Notes: a model not told the origin generated them from the letters alone. Positions 33,543 through 48,000 are shown, counted from the first letter of the stretch. The stretch: DNA of 64,000 nt from Zygnema cylindricum (GCA_037447655.1 JBBHKE010000294.1:7501-71500); one strand, 5' to 3'. Made by a program: numbers and translations.

Positions 33543-35457
33543 AGGAAAAATAAAAAATCATTTTGTTTTGTTCTTGGTTATTCTTCTCAACTTTGCGAAA
33601 AAAACTGTCACCTTATAAAGGTTTTGTTTGTTAGGTTTTTTTTTTTGTTCCCTTCCTCCGTTGACAAAGTTGACTGTTTTGATTTTCCAGGTACAAAACC
33701 AGTTTGGTTTATAGCCCTTACCCTTTGTGAACTGCTTTTCCAATTCCCTTACTTCTTTGCCGCCACATATGCTTTTATTTATGGTATGTAAACCAATTTG
33801 TGATGTGGTCAACAACTCACTCTTCTATGATTCGTTTTTTGATCCATACATGTATTATATGTACATTAAATAAATGTGGATTGGAGTATTTATTGACATT
33901 TTATAGAGTGCTTGCTTCAGAAAAAAATCCAACAGCCGATCACAAAGTTTAACGATTTTGACTGCCCGGAAAATGTTTAACTCTAATAGCAACGGGCGGT
34001 GTACACTGTCATTCGCTATTAGAGTTAGTGAATTATTAGAGTTAACATTTCATTAGAATTAACTAGATTATGATTTGCAACATGGCTCATTATGGGCACT
34101 GAACTAGAAAGTGTTCTTAACACTAATTTATGATTTTCGGTTTTTCAAACACTCATTCGAATAAGAGCTATTAACATTAATAGTAATAGACAGTGTAGCA
34201 AGTTCAATGGTTTTGAAGGAAATGGAGGGAAATTGAGTAAATTTATGTTGTGCAGAACATGTTCTAATGTGGATTACACTTGATTTTATACATACTTCTT
34301 TCTTTTGCACACAAAATTCAGTCTTCGTATGGTGAATTAGTTGTTTTTATCATATTTTATGCTTTGTTTTCGTTTTTTTTCTTGTTCCGTAATCACTAAA
34401 GCGGAGGCTCGTTGTTTGTTGCACTCAATGTTTTCCTTTTGCAAGACATATTTAGTTTTTAGTTAAGCAGTGTCGAATTGATCGACTGATATTTGATTCA
34501 CATTTTATGTCTCGTGGAGGGTAACAGTTTTGAATCACATTGTTGAGTCTCCAAGTATGCCGTTTATCATTATGACATGTTTTCTAATTCTCACTTGATG
34601 ACAGCTTTTAGAATTTTCATTTGACTTTCCATTTGAAGCCGCCTTCTCTTTGTTGATTTCCATGCTCGTTTCAGGCAAGGAATGGATACGAGTGCCCTCA
34701 ATAATCTATGCAGCTCATGTCGTCACGACTATGGTGAGTTTTTGCAGAAAGGTTTTATCCTGGACTACTTTTGTTTTTTGTTTTTGTCTCCTATTTCAAA
34801 TTCTATTAGTAAAGCCCTTGGGAAATGAAAGAGTGGAAATCGTCACCAGGGCATGATTTTGGGTACAATGACTTAGAGATAATATAGTTCGTATTTTTCA
34901 AAGTGGGTACTAGGCCTTGATGTCAAAACAATGAAGGAAGTGCGAGGGAGATGGAGAGGGAGAGAGAGAGAGGGAGAGGGAGAGGGAGAGGGAGACGGAA
35001 AGGGAGACACCTAACACTAATTGGGATGTATAAGTCCAAATCTTAGCACTGTCCGCCATATTGTTTCTATTTCCTGCCATAAAATGGTCCAATGTTACTA
35101 GTTTAGTTATTTGTTTGGTGTGAGGCTTTTGTTCACAAAAGGCAAAAAGCTGCATTTGGTGTAAGAATACATTAACTTGCGCTTGTTAAATTTATCGACC
35201 ATATTGATAAGGCGTTTCTTTTTTGTCAAATGGGGAATTTTTTTATAATTCAATTTATGTGTTGGACTGTCTGTTTCTCTACCTCGCAGGTGCCTATCCT
35301 TGGGGCACTTTGGTTCTCATCTCTCTCCCTACCAGCTCGCTTGAACCTCATTTCCATATATATGCCGTATCTCATTATTCCACTGATACTTCTTTACAGA
35401 GTCAGTGTCAGCTCGATCCTATTTTCTTCTGATGGTAGTAGACTTAAGTCAGAGTGA
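32762..35457 (+). CDS. TMEM97: TMEM97 / EXPERA-domain membrane protein (sigma-2 receptor type)
   Basis: Four exons: 32762-32948, 33691-33783, 34675-34733 and 35290-35457 give 168 residues; phases match. Four hydrophobic segments (about 13-31, 66-90, 101-115 and 139-156) and the motifs HIPTTLFLDSQVILP, CELLFQFPYFFAATYAF and W.RVPSIIYAAHV follow the family pattern. Asp32 (in FLDSQ) and Asp59 (in NTNQDFLV) align with the two ligand-site Asp residues of human TMEM97. TMEM97 is an ER/lysosome protein involved in cholesterol handling in animals; plants have uncharacterised homologues, so the role here is inferred. The C-terminus (RLKSE) lacks the lysine-rich tail of the human protein. Introns carry tandem TTTTTCAATTTTGCTGTAC units (33105-33195), a poly-A run, MITEs and a purine repeat. 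Confidence 0.9.
33105..33195 (+). repeat. TTTTTCAATTTTGCTGTAC tandem repeat
   Basis: Four imperfect units of about 20-25 bp in TMEM97 intron 1. Confidence 0.7.
33925..34197. mobile_element. Two abutting MITEs in TMEM97 intron 2
   Basis: A right-end fragment ends CTCTAATAGCAACGGGCGGTG near 34001, immediately followed by a complete family B copy (34002-34197) starting TACACTGTCATTCGCTATTA and ending AATAGTAATAGACAGTGTA. Confidence 0.75.
34930..35005 (+). repeat. (GAGGGA)n repeat in TMEM97 intron 3
   Basis: GAGAGGGAGAGGGAGAGGGA run. Confidence 0.9.
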
Positions 35458-35894
35458 CCGAGGTTCCTATAGTATTAGACGTAAGGAAGAGTAGCTTAGG
35501 GAGGAAAGTTTCTTCCCATAGAAGTTTCCCATAGAAGTAGACTGAAAAAATAGAAGGCTAAGGGAAGAATGTTTTTCTTGCAATAAGCTGAAGTAATAGA
35601 GGGAGAACAGTTGTGATCGGATGAAAAAGGCGGGCATATTTGTTCTGCCTCGACTGAACCAAGCCAAAACCTTGTCTAAATGTTAAGGCAAAGGGCGTCT
35701 GAGGGTCATTAATGTTCTGAGATTTAGATAAGTTAACTCTAAAATGTACGTGAAAATTCATGTGTCATTTAGTTGCCAGTGGGTCAAGTTTTGAGATAAA
35801 TTTTGAGACAATGTATGAAACATACGTGAAAACTTGTAACTCTCGTGAAGAATGCCAAATGTTTGGTAAATAAGTGTGAATATTAGTTGAACTA

Positions 35895-36013
35895 GCCTCC
35901 CCCTCCCTCCCCCTCTCCCTCTCCCCTCCCATCCCCCCTTCTCCCCTCCCTCCCCCCGTCCCTCCCTCTCCCTCTCCCTCTCCCTCTCCCTCTCCCTCTC
36001 CTTCTCCCTCTCC
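35895..36013 (+). repeat. (CCCTCT)n repeat bordering an assembly gap
   Basis: TCCCTC hexamers up to the first N; the repeat probably caused the gap. Confidence 0.9.
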
Positions 36014-36299
36014 NNNNNNNNNNNNNNNNNNNNNNNNNNNNNNNNNNNNNNNNNNNNNNNNNNNNNNNNNNNNNNNNNNNNNNNNNNNNNNNNNNNNNNN
36101 NNNNNNNNNNNNNNNNNNNNNNNNNNNNNNNNNNNNNNNNNNNNNNNNNNNNNNNNNNNNNNNNNNNNNNNNNNNNNNNNNNNNNNNNNNNNNNNNNNNN
36201 NNNNNNNNNNNNNNNNNNNNNNNNNNNNNNNNNNNNNNNNNNNNNNNNNNNNNNNNNNNNNNNNNNNNNNNNNNNNNNNNNNNNNNNNNNNNNNNNNNN
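36014..36299. other. Assembly gap (286 N)
   Basis: Unknown bases; the right flank begins with ACACACATACAC. Confidence 0.95.
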
Positions 36300-36477
36300 A
36301 CACACATACACTAAGACGTAAGATCTTTTTGTGAAAGTTCGTGGTAACCCAAAACCCACAAAAATTTAACTTGAACAAAGCCAACAATATAAATGAACAT
36401 TAAAAACATAAGTGTATCGATAAAACAAGTTAATGGGACATATTGTTTAAAAATCACAACACATAGCCATTCCTAAA

Positions 36478-36640
36478 CGGCTATTGGCTATACCTGGAAA
36501 AAAGCCCATAGGCTATTAGCTATATAACCATGCTATATAGCTGTAGCCAGAATAGCGGCTATTCATCGGCTATTATAGCCCATGAATAGCCGCTATTACG
36601 GCTATTGCTATTAATAGCCGCTATTGACATGCCTGGCATG
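36478..36640. repeat. AATAGCCGCTATT palindrome cluster
   Basis: Repeated GGCTATT/AATAGCC words in both directions form many overlapping inverted repeats, e.g. GAATAGCCGCTATTACGG. CTGGCATGTC and GACATG inverted words follow at 36627-36675. Looks like the subterminal region of a transposon. Confidence 0.65.
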
Positions 36641-36827
36641 TCTATTTACATGCCAGACATGTGAGTTGACATGCAGAATAAGAGGCCTGCACATGTTCGT
36701 ATCTTTCATGGCATCGGCGGTACTTTAGACATGCTAAAACTATGCCTAGGTCATTTTTGCTACATGGAAAGTGTATGCTGCGGTACCGAAACAGGGAATT
36801 CAGGAACTCTAGGTGACCCCTGCATTA

Positions 36828-36946
36828 TCGGCTACTTATCGGCGATAAGACCGATGTCGATATATCGTACCAATATATCGATTATCGGATACCCGAAAAA
36901 AGGTCCATATCGGTTATCGGCAAATCCTTACCGATACACAACACTA
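36828..36946. repeat. CGATATATCG-rich dispersed repeat, copy 2
   Basis: Shares ATATATCGATTATCGG, GGTCC and the ending CCGATACACAACAC with the copy at 3612-3737. Confidence 0.7.
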
Positions 36947-38514
36947 AAAATTTGTTATACAGGGTAATTGAACAAAATAGCTATGTGAATACAAAAATTA
37001 CAAGTAAATATAACAACCGAAACAAGTTCAATTTAAAAACACCCAAAACCCAATGGTGCTTGAAAGTGTTTTTCTAGAATGCAGAATCACATACACACAA
37101 CGTTTTTGGGCCTCTTTTGTTCCGGGGATTACAGTTCTAAAACTTGAAAGGAAAAGATATCAAGTGCTCTAGTACCGCATATATAACCAAGTGCAAGTGG
37201 CATATTATAATCTCAACTTTTCCTTCGCTAATATGCTTTGCGTCTAGTACTTTCTGTTACGATGCAAGTCATCGATAGTCACACTATGTCCACTATGCTC
37301 ATTTGCCTTTGGGTTTACATGTTGCTTTGCCCATGGTCCAAATACTTTCCGATTTCTTGTCTTTATCTTGCTTTTTCTTCGATCTACCATGTGTTCACCA
37401 GAGCTTATTAGCACTAAAGCATTTATGTCCCTTGCATGGAACTTTTATTGCTTCGAATCTGTTCCGCCATATTTGTGGTGGACAATCTTAGGAGAAGAGA
37501 GGCCCTGGGAGACCTACTCCTTCTAACCCCGTGTTTTTTTGTCGATAATGAAGACACATCTTCCTGTCATCGCATTACTCTGTGACTTATGGTTATTTCC
37601 AGCTTCCATTTTTATTTCATTTGCTTTGCAATTCTGGGTCAACATCATGTTCCATATCTCTACACTCCTAGTCCATTCAAGTGATGCAAGGATTTGTCAC
37701 CATCAGCTTTGATCTTGTGATACTCCACTCTAAGCTTTGTTGGTTTTTGCCCTTATTCTGTTCATTTCATTCCCATCGCAATGTTGTTTTTACATTCAGT
37801 TTCCTTCACCGGTATTTAGTTTTTCAATTTCTTTCTCACCATCTGTTTCCTTTGTTCCAAGGTACTCATGCTTTGCCTTCTCACTTAATAAAGCTTGTTA
37901 CTGACCAATAAAAAACTCACTCAGCATTTCAACCGTGCCAAAAGACCTGCGGACAAATCATCCGAAAACTAGAGACTGCATTAGGTCCTATATCGGATAT
38001 CCTCGCGCAGACTCCATGCACATATAAAATGAATAAAGCTAAGAAATCAGCTAAATCACAAAAGAAAATCGTAATAATACCCACAAACTCGAACTACCGC
38101 AATTCACATATTATTTCGACAAATAAGAATGTAGACTACCAACAACTAACCAAAACAGAAATGAAGAGATTCAATTGTTGTAGATGACTCGACCAATAGA
38201 TGTGAAACAAAGTTCAATCCTAAGTCTTCCTTTTCCACGTGCCTAAAGAAACACGAATAAAAGACCACCCTTAATCAACCACATGTAGACACCAGGTCAC
38301 AAAGAGCATTTTGCTGTACACTATAAATGGATCTACAAAGAAAGCTCAAAGTGTCTCATGCCCTGCTTAAGAGCCAATATGGCAAAAACCATATTTCCTG
38401 ACTAAAACCTGTTCTGCGAATTTTGTCAAATGCAACCAAGTCAAAACGGGTGAGTAAAGCCCACACCTTGCTTATCCGAAACTCAGTCTCTTGCACTTTT
38501 CCCACCTCTCTCAC

Positions 38515-38605
38515 ACTCCCCCCCTCTCCCCTCCCCTCTCTCCCTCCCTCTCCACCTCTCCCTCTCTCCACCTCTCCCTCTCCCTCTCCCTCTCTCTCTC
38601 TCTAC
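38515..38605 (+). repeat. (CTCTCC)n tract
   Basis: CCCTCTCC hexamer-like run followed by CTCTCTCTCTC. Confidence 0.9.
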
Positions 38606-39002
38606 TCAGATTTGATTCCACGCAGCTTTAATAAAGTTTGATACAATCAGAAGAGGCTGCCTGCCAAACTTCCATCTATACATCACAAGCCCAAAAGCCG
38701 CGATTTTGAAAAGCCCTAAAGCCCTATTGGAACCTCCACTAAAATCTCTACTGATTATCAAAGAAGAAAAAAAATGAGCCGATTTAGAAGTTGCCCGTAG
38801 CACCATCCTCGCATTATTAGGTTAGGAAAAAAATTACACAGGGCAAATGCTCAGCCTAAAAGGAAAGGATCAGCTGAAAGGAGTAGAGAGAATACACTCC
38901 TGAAAGTAGACACAGATTTTCCCAAAAGTTTCAAATCACCTTTTTTCCTTCCCTCCCTCCCTCGATCTAAAAAGCCTAAACCCAGAATTAATACTTTTAG
39001 TG

Positions 39003-42000
39003 TCACGAAACGCCTTCGTTAAATCCCACCTGTATTAACTGTTTTCCGGCCCACATTCGGAAACGTTTCGCACGTTGGGACACAAAATCAGGACTTCGAG
39101 TTTTCTCCTTCGCGTTCCTTACAGTGGAAGAAGGATTCCCTTCTTCTTCCGGTTGACAAATTTCGTGGTTTTTTCTCTTCAGACGAAGAAAAAAGTCTTC
39201 CGTATCAAGCACATAGGAAACCTGCAACAAAAATAACTCGTTTTAGAAAACAAGTGATGGTGAACAAATTAAGTACAGTGCACTGTGAATCGTTAGTAGG
39301 GTCAGTGAATCATTACTGTTAACACTACCTACGAATTAATTACACTGGATTATGTTTTGCCACGTAGCTCATTATGGGCCACTAAACTAATTTATTAGCA
39401 ATAACTTAAAATTTGGGGTCAAAGGAACATTCACTCGAACTAGAGAGATTGAATCTAATAGCGATGGACGGTATAGTGTAGTAATAAGCAAAATGTAGGC
39501 AAAGATGAAGGACGAGGTCAAACAAAAAAAAACCAGCAGTGAAAAATCTACAACACTACATTAATCCCTACATTTTAATGGGTTTCACGGTCAAGTTTCC
39601 CAATAAATAAATCCACAACACGACCTGACCATATTTACACAGGAACAGGATATTTTTCAAGGCATAAACCTGCCAGGACTACAATTACCACAGAGTTCAC
39701 TCGAGACATAATGGGTTTCATAAACGGAACATATTCTGTAACGAGACACCCGAACCCTTAAAGACGTAAAGGACTAATTGCCAGAGTATGGTTCAGTGTT
39801 GCTCGACTCCGTTGCTTCACAAGGTATATCCCACTTTCTCCACTTTCCAATTGCTAGGTATTGGTGAGCTATGATCATCTGATGCCCGATATAAAAGTCG
39901 GCTCTCTGAGGGCTAATGAACTCTTACACCAAGCTTGGACCCCACAGTGCAACCCACCAAGTTCGTCGTTTATCTCCTCATGATTTTCCCTATTTTTTTT
40001 AACTTTGTTTAAAGTTCCCGACAGCAAAACAATTGGGATGTACATTGCTACACTGCCCACCATTATTAGTGATAAGCATTTTTCGGCAAGTTAAAGTACT
40101 ATTTTTCATCATAGAATTTTCCAATTTACAACCATGACATCACGATCAAAAGGTGAGACCATTACTTTTCAATTTCCCCCTTAAAACAGAAAAAACAACA
40201 GTTGACAATAAAGTTAAAGACGTTTGAGTGACTGAAAAATGCCAAACACTAATAGCGATGGGTAGCGTATTTGCCCTGCTGGGTTTCGTTAATGTCATCC
40301 GTTGTTGTATGTGTACTAATATCCTTTCTTAGAAAACATATTACTCCTCATACGCATATTCAGACCCAGTGACTCTCATGGGAAAAACAAGTTATTTCAC
40401 CTTTGAAGTGCTGCACGAGATTTTGCATTCCAATCCATTTAACACCCGGATACGTTCAGTCCAGCTGGATGGAGAAAAGCTTTGGCTCTCTTCTATTTTT
40501 TTTTTTGCATTCCTACAAATTTGAAAACGATTAAACAAACAAAACAATCTCACATTAATACACAATAGAGAATCTAGGGACCAATATCAAGAACACATTT
40601 CCAGTTCCAACTGTGTCCTCTGGTGAATAACATACGTTGGCTCAATAATCTGAAAAGATGAGATTAATTTCTATACATACTGCCTACAGGAGCATAATAG
40701 GCGGGTTCCAAACTCTCCTACATGCAGTTTACCTGCCGAGGAATACATGATGGCGGTCGGTCATAGGTTCCGGAATGGAATTGAGAAACTGAGAGAGGTA
40801 ATCACTAAAGGCAGGATCAATACTGCCTGTTGGCACATCCAGCTTTTCTGGACCTCCTTCCATAAGTTGTACTGTAAGCATTTGTGTTCCATTTTCACCT
40901 ACTTTCTGCAAAAGCGAGAGCAGATTGTATTCCTCAGATACTGACAGGATTGAGATGAGATTGACAAAATCGACTTTTAAATACAGGAAGGTCGACCTAA
41001 GCTGACGAGAAGAGAAAAAACCAAAAGCTTTAAAAAAAAAAAACACACATCATTTGGCCAAAAAACAGTTGAGGATCAGGGCATAGAAAAGCACAGCAAT
41101 AACGCCAACATCTCTGCCGCCCATTAAAAAAATTGTGGACAGTCTCTCTCACATGTTCCAAGCGATAAATGTTGTCTTCGTGGAGAAGAACACAAGCATT
41201 TGCGTGGTAGACCAGATCAACAAAACAGCCAGGTGCACGCCCCTCTTCATAAGAGTGAAGCACAAGAAGCTTGGTGGACATCTCATCTGTTGTGGCCGTC
41301 TGAAGCTGTGGACAGCAAAAGTTACATTGCAAGTTCAGTACAGTTCCTTTACACAAAACTCTACTTCAAAAGCGGGAAAACAATTGAAAATGCTATTTCT
41401 GGTGACCCCGGACAATGTGTATTATACTCGAAACAGCCGGGTTGTATGGGGCAACCGCATATTCCATTTCCAATCGTCTTTACACATGACCAGTGCATCC
41501 AACAGAACAAGTACCGGTAGTCTGCAATGAACTTTTCCCGACAGAGAACAAAACAAGCAAAGTTGAAAAACATTCTGGTTCTGTAAGTGATTGGAAAAAG
41601 GACAGAAAAGAGGCCTACAAAAAGGTTTAGAAGGCTTAAGGACAGGCACACACTGCATAACATACATCACAGTATACCTGCTTCACCAGCTTGTAGATCA
41701 GTTTGTCCAAGGTGAAGAGAACATAAGACTGGGTGCCAATCAGACTCCGGCAATCATCTTCGAATTTAGTATTTTCTATTGTGCCATCCAGAAGATTGTA
41801 CAGAAGCTCCATAAACCTGATGACGCAAAGGGGAATAACACATTATAACATGGTAACATGGTTCTTCATTACTTAGAAAAGCTAATGAAATGTCACTACT
41901 TGTCCAGCAATTGCACAACCGGAAAAGGTAGACAAAGAAATCAAGGAAACCAAATTCTTACTTCGAAGGTAACTTTCCTATACAACATTCTGTATAAATA

Positions 42001-45000
42001 AAATATTGATATAATAACCAACATTATGTAAAAATTGCAGAGGAAATGGACACTCACTTGCTATATGGATCAAGCGAGGTGCCATCGGTCCTGTTGGATT
42101 TCCATTTGTGTTCCTGAGCCTGAGCATTTGTCTTTGCAGAAAGAATACGTTCATATAGTACCTGGAAAGCCAACAAAAAAATCGATTATGATCATCTGAG
42201 AAAAAGTAAAGGTGCACAAACAGGGGAAGTCTTTTGAAGTATTTGACTACAATTTAAAAATGTGTGATTTTCCACCATATGGGGGAAGGATTACCAAAAT
42301 TTGTTCCTTACACCCAAAATTTCCTTTATCCTACAAGTGTCCATCTGCAGAAGGCCTTGCCTCCACTGGACTATAAATGCCTATTGAGTCTGCTGATTTC
42401 CGTCTGATAAACACTTTCACATAAAACAGTATAGCCAAAACTTAATTTGCATGGTATCTTGCCACACATTACATAACCTTAGTACAGAATTTCTGTAAGA
42501 AGACTAGTTTTGATATCAAAGGCTCTCAATAAAGTACATGAAATATCTATGAAGCTATCGACCTCCACTTGTCACACAAAATGACATCACGCACTTACAA
42601 TAACACCATTTATCGCCCTATTGTCAGAGATACTGATGTTAAACAATTTCAAATAATAAGCAAATCCCATAAAGGCCCTTTTCAGAATCGACGAATTCAC
42701 ATAGTATGGCATGTGCGTTATAATTCCACCCTGTCCCATTGCCATCCCAAATTCCAGGAACAAAGGTGCAGACCTCATGGAGTCTGAAGAGAATATAAAA
42801 GACGTCATTCGCATAAAATACATGGCTACCATTCTCAGCCATAGCCACACCACTGTTCAGGTATCCAGGACGAGGCGCCAGGGGTTTGCAGAGAGAGAAA
42901 CGGCCATCAGGCAAACTAGGAGAGCAAACACCATCTCCTTCTGCATCGTCTGCATCACCGCCACCTTCTGCCTCTCCTTCACTTTCTCCCTTGACCAATT
43001 GCTCATGGTCATCCTCCTCTTCCTCATCATGTTCCTCGTCATCATGTTCATTCTCACTATTTGTGTCCGATTCAACACTCGAACTACCTCCTGACGGTCC
43101 ACTGTCCTCGCCTTCTTCGTCTCCTCTTGCATGATGGTGAGCATCTCCATCTCCATCCCCATCCCCATCATCCACATGACCATGGATGTTCCTATGCTTG
43201 CCTCCAACAATAAATGTAACTCCATTAGCCATTGGTTTCCGACTACCCCCCCCGCTTCCATTGCTACGACCCCTTTGAGGAGGTGGAGGTTCCTCTGCTT
43301 CAGGAGAGGGAGAGAGCTCTCCTTCTTCCCGAGGAGAACGTGGGGGAATTCTCACATCTGTCGCTCCTTCTCGCAGGGAAGCATCCACACTGGCTGGTGC
43401 TGGTTCCTGCCCACAACGCCCTCAGACAAAATTGTATATACCCGTTCAACCCATGAAATGGCACCTGGGCAATGCCCTCAGCCAAAATTGCATATATCCA
43501 TTGACCTCATCCAATGGTACCTGCAAGGGCTAAAGGACCAACACATGCTAAGAGTTAAGCGTTGCAAGTGGAAATGCAAGACTGTCTTCGGTTGGTCTGG
43601 ACGAAAAACAAGCAATAACACATCCGACTGCTTAAAATTCAAATAAAAAACAAATGTCTTCAAAAAACATGACTAGAAAACCAGTCCTAGTCAGAATACA
43701 TCTTAAACCTGACGAAATCGGTGAAAATCCATGAAAGGGAAATGGACGAAAGACATTAAGAAACCTGAAGCAATCAAAGTCCTTGAACGCCTGTTGACAC
43801 AGGCAAGCAACCCGAAAGCACCAGCAGTTCCCTGCTGCATTAAAGGTGCTTCCATAGAAACATGTATCATTAGCAAATAAAGAATAAAAAGGAAAAAACG
43901 CAAAGCAAAAAAGAAATAAAGCTAGGCCTACCTGGTCAGACTGCTGTACATCTCCAGAGGGACCTGCATCATCCCTATCCTCCCTCCTCATGCCTTGGGC
44001 TTCCCCAATAGGTGGCTCATGGGCATCATCTACAGAAGGCATATGACCAGCTCCTTCATGGCCCCCCCCTCTTGCAGCATTACGAGATGATTCTGCACCA
44101 TGGGTGTTGTCCCCTAGCCTGTGTTTTATAGGCTCGGTATCTCCCTTATCTCCCTTTAACTGTCCAGCATCTTTATTATCTCCTTGTCCTTGTCGCAAAC
44201 TCCCACCTGCCGTTGTTGAAGCACTTTGAAGCTGAGGGCCAGGTTGTATCGACTCATCTGTTTCCTTTCTAAGGGAAGGTTGGTCTGGGGTAGGCGCCGC
44301 AGACACAGCCTTCCCTTTATTCGCCTCCTCAGCATCCTCAGTGCCATTTGGCCGGAATGGAACACCCAGGAAAGGCTCCAAAAAGCCTGTCCATAGTTTC
44401 ATAAGCTTCTCACTTTGTTCACTGGAATTACACACTTCTTCAGTGGAAAACTTGATAATTTGGTAGAGATCTTCGTGTATAGATGGGTCTGGATATCCAA
44501 AAGACATGTCTGCAATGAGTGGCCTCCGATTTCCAGCAGCAAGTGCAAGAAGTGTATTGTCGTCGTCACGTTTCTTCTTCTCATTGATATCTTTGATATC
44601 AGCAAGCATATCTGCAACATAGAAGTATAATCCAACCCGTACGCAATCAGATACTTTCACCCACACAAAAATTCATCTGGGTTGCATAATTTTACCTTTT
44701 CTTTACAATAAAATTCCTACCAAAAAGACAATAGGTTTCATCGATTCATGGAAAGTCAAAAAAACATTTTTTTTGAAATAGCAAACAGACACTGGACAGG
44801 GAGACTCACTTCTGGCACTGAGAAACTTCTTGTCCTGCTGTTTGAAGTAAAAACTGCGATGATCGAGTGACTTATGGTAGTTCTTTGAATACACTTCTGC
44901 CCAGACCTTGTTCATTTCCTCACGGCACTTGCCCCATTCCTCCTGTTTTTGTCGCAAACGTTGCAGGATCACTGGCAATGCCACTGCAGGATTCTTCTTT

Positions 45001-48000
45001 AAAAGCTCCTGAATATCAAGGCCGTGGTCACCATATATCCGCTCCACACATCGTAAATTGATTGCTGTTCGCACAACAAACAAAAGAAAGGTTAACAAAA
45101 AACTACAGTCCAGCTGGTTTTCCAAAAGGTGGCCAAGCCTCTTCAACTGTTCGGCGACACATTAAAAGCTTTCGGACATGAAAACATCAGGAAAGACAAT
45201 TTGAATAAAAAAAAAAAACACACAATGACAGAAATCGGCTTGAGTCGTGTTCAGGGCATTGTGCTGTGATAGGAAACGGTTGAAGAGATATGCTTACGGC
45301 TTAGGTCTTCTATCTTTGTTGAGGTTGACGGTTTCCCGTCCTTGTCTTTTTCCCTATGAAGATTTTCCACAAGCTCTGCTACCCGCTTAGCAGTCACAAT
45401 TGTTGATTCCAACAGCATATCCAATTCAAATCTGCACGAGTCCAAGGACACTATTGATCAGGCAAAATCAAAGAATACAAAAGTTGCAACAAATTTGGTC
45501 TGAAATATTCTCATTTCTCGAACCAAATGGATTCACGAGTTAAACGGTCTTAGAAGGATGCTCGCTACCACATCAAGGTGAGAATCAAGAACAGCGATAA
45601 CGGAAAAATCATCAGATAGACGACCTGTCGATATAATCACTTAAGAGGGTTAAGTACAGAAACTTAGAAGCATAAAATCAGAATTGTAGGTGGTCTCAAC
45701 AATTCTATACATCAACTGTGTTGTAGGGCGATGCAATTGTTCAACTGCTGCCCCAAATTGAAGAACCTCAAAAGATGAAAGATCGCAATTGTGGATGAAA
45801 ATGAGCACACCTGAATCTCATTCCCTAAGCATTTACAGTCTCGGACCTTACAGCTCAATCGCTTACCTGTCGTCCTCACAGCGGAAGAGGCTCTCTTCAT
45901 ACTGGTTCTTTCGCATGTGCTTGAATGAATAATCTTCGCTGCCAGAAGTGACAGATACCCAATTATCGTTAAGCACCTTGTTCCCTATTTCTGTACGGTG
46001 GCTGGATATCATCCGCGGGTACTGCAGCAAAGACAGAAACAAGGCAAGTCAGCATCCAACAAATACTTCTTGGAATAACACTCGACCATATGCACCGAGA
46101 AATAAATGTGCTGGGCTAATGCCTTGCCAGTGGAGAGCCCCATAAAAAATTCCAGGCTTTTGAACAATTTGACCATCCAAAGGTCAGGGTGGCATACACT
46201 CTTTGGAAGTAGGCGATAGCTTGGAGTGCATTTCTCTGAATTTGAAAGGTCCAGCTCCGATATAGGCTTATTAATCATCTTCTCTTTGCCACCTGTGCCT
46301 GGAACCCTATGAGGAGGTTCCCGTGGTGGCGGTGGCATGCTCTTATCGCGCTCGCGATCACGTGCCCTTTCAGGCTCTCGCACACGTTCCTTCTCCTGCT
46401 CTCTTTCAGATCTTTTCTTGTGTGATGCTTCACTGACGTCATTTTCTGTTCAAAACAGAAAAACAAAAATAGCAAATGTCTCATTTCATAAACATATTAC
46501 TGCACATACCATGTACAGAGCAAAAATATAACACGAAAAAAAAACAAGGTGCAAGTGAAAATTACTCCTTACACATCATAAAAAAACCATAGGGCAAATT
46601 ATAAGAAAATAAATCAAATCAGACACACGAGGCACTGAATGCCTCAACGCAATATTCCCGGACGCTCCGAGAAAGCAAAAATACTACGAACAAAGGCTTA
46701 CCTCTCACCAAAAATGGCATCAGATTTGCAATGTGTTCAGTTACACCGCCTGCAGGAGGCAACAAGTCCCACAATCGCTCATCAAGATAGAATTCCGTGC
46801 TTGTATGTCTTTTTACCTTGATGCGTGAGTCATTACGGACTAAAAAAGGAAAACAGAAAGGTGTGAATTATTGAACCAGCCATAACAGAGCCTTTCAGAT
46901 GCCCCAATCAACAACACAACTGCATGTGGATTATCTAACGAAAAAAAGAGATATCAGAAAATATGGCATACTATTCCTGGCTCTCACAAAACAAATTGAA
47001 TAACCGTGCTTTACCAGGGCTATGTTCCCATCTTGCCCATATCTCATTGAAGCCCTCCATGAGGTCATGATGTTTAGACAGAGCATCTTTGACCTGCAAA
47101 CAGCCACAAATTCGCCATTAAACTCCATTCAAACTTCGCCCATCACCTTAAAAAGCAGCTACAAAATCAGGAATCGGGAACCTGACAACCAGTTCCTAGA
47201 GCAAAGTAGTCCTTGACAAACACTCCTCTAAGCATCTTAACATTCTTCAATCAGCCCCTGCAACCTACTGATTACCAACTTCAACTTGAACACAATGATG
47301 CAATTATACAGAGTCAACTCAAAGAATGCAGTACTTTGAGACACTAAGCCTAACCCCACTTCAAAAAGTTCAATTCTGCTGTCCTGACGTACAATCCTGC
47401 TGAGCAACTTCCTCTGCTGCCAATGTCTCCATAACATATATGCACCTAGTCTCAAAGAGAAAGCAGAGAATGAGAATGTGGTGAAATAGACAAAGAAAAA
47501 GTATGGATATCAAAAAAGCATACATTTCATGGAGGAAAATCAGAAGGGCTGAGGTAATGCTTTAAGCAGGCAAAGTGACTTTACCAAATCCTGTAGCTCT
47601 GTCTTGCTTAAAAGGCCGTCTCCAACCATCTGAAGGTCTTTAATGAATTCAGCCCACATATCCTTGTTGCGGAACCTAACTTTAACCTTCTCAAAAAAGG
47701 CGCTGTCTTTCTGAGCACTCCCAGCTGCAGCAAGAAAACCCAGCAGAGACCCCATCTGTCATAATGGTTTGTAATCCAAAAATTGTAGAAAGCTACTGAA
47801 CAGCATTTATCTACCTAAGATGGCAAAACTTGTGACAATTAAAACTGAACTCCATTGTGTAAACAATTTCCCACCCTAAATGACATAAAACATGCACCTG
47901 ATCTCCACCTCCAGATAAGAGGCTCAGCAGATCACTTCGTTAACAATAATCCTACATATGTGTGCTGAAATCCTCATATGCACCATGTATACTAAAGTAT

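Larger units (their letters stand above)
35458..39002. other. Spacer between convergent TMEM97 and SIN3 genes, repeat-filled
   Basis: Holds a pyrimidine repeat running into an assembly gap (36014-36299), an AATAGCCGCTATT-rich segment (36478-36640), a CGATATATCG repeat (36828-36946), AT-rich sequence of no clear content (36950-38400) and another CT tract (38500-38605). Short open frames at 37303-37491 and 37681-37911 look non-coding. Confidence 0.6.

Noticed and set aside
37303-37911. Two hydrophobic + strand open frames in the TMEM97/SIN3 spacer
   Set aside because: Composition is T-rich, there are no conserved motifs, and they sit in a repeat-filled region.
43131-43646. 171-residue open frame on the + strand
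   Set aside because: It is the antisense shadow of SIN3 exon 16 and its upstream intron; low-complexity His/Ile/Pro stretches mirror the acidic repeat.
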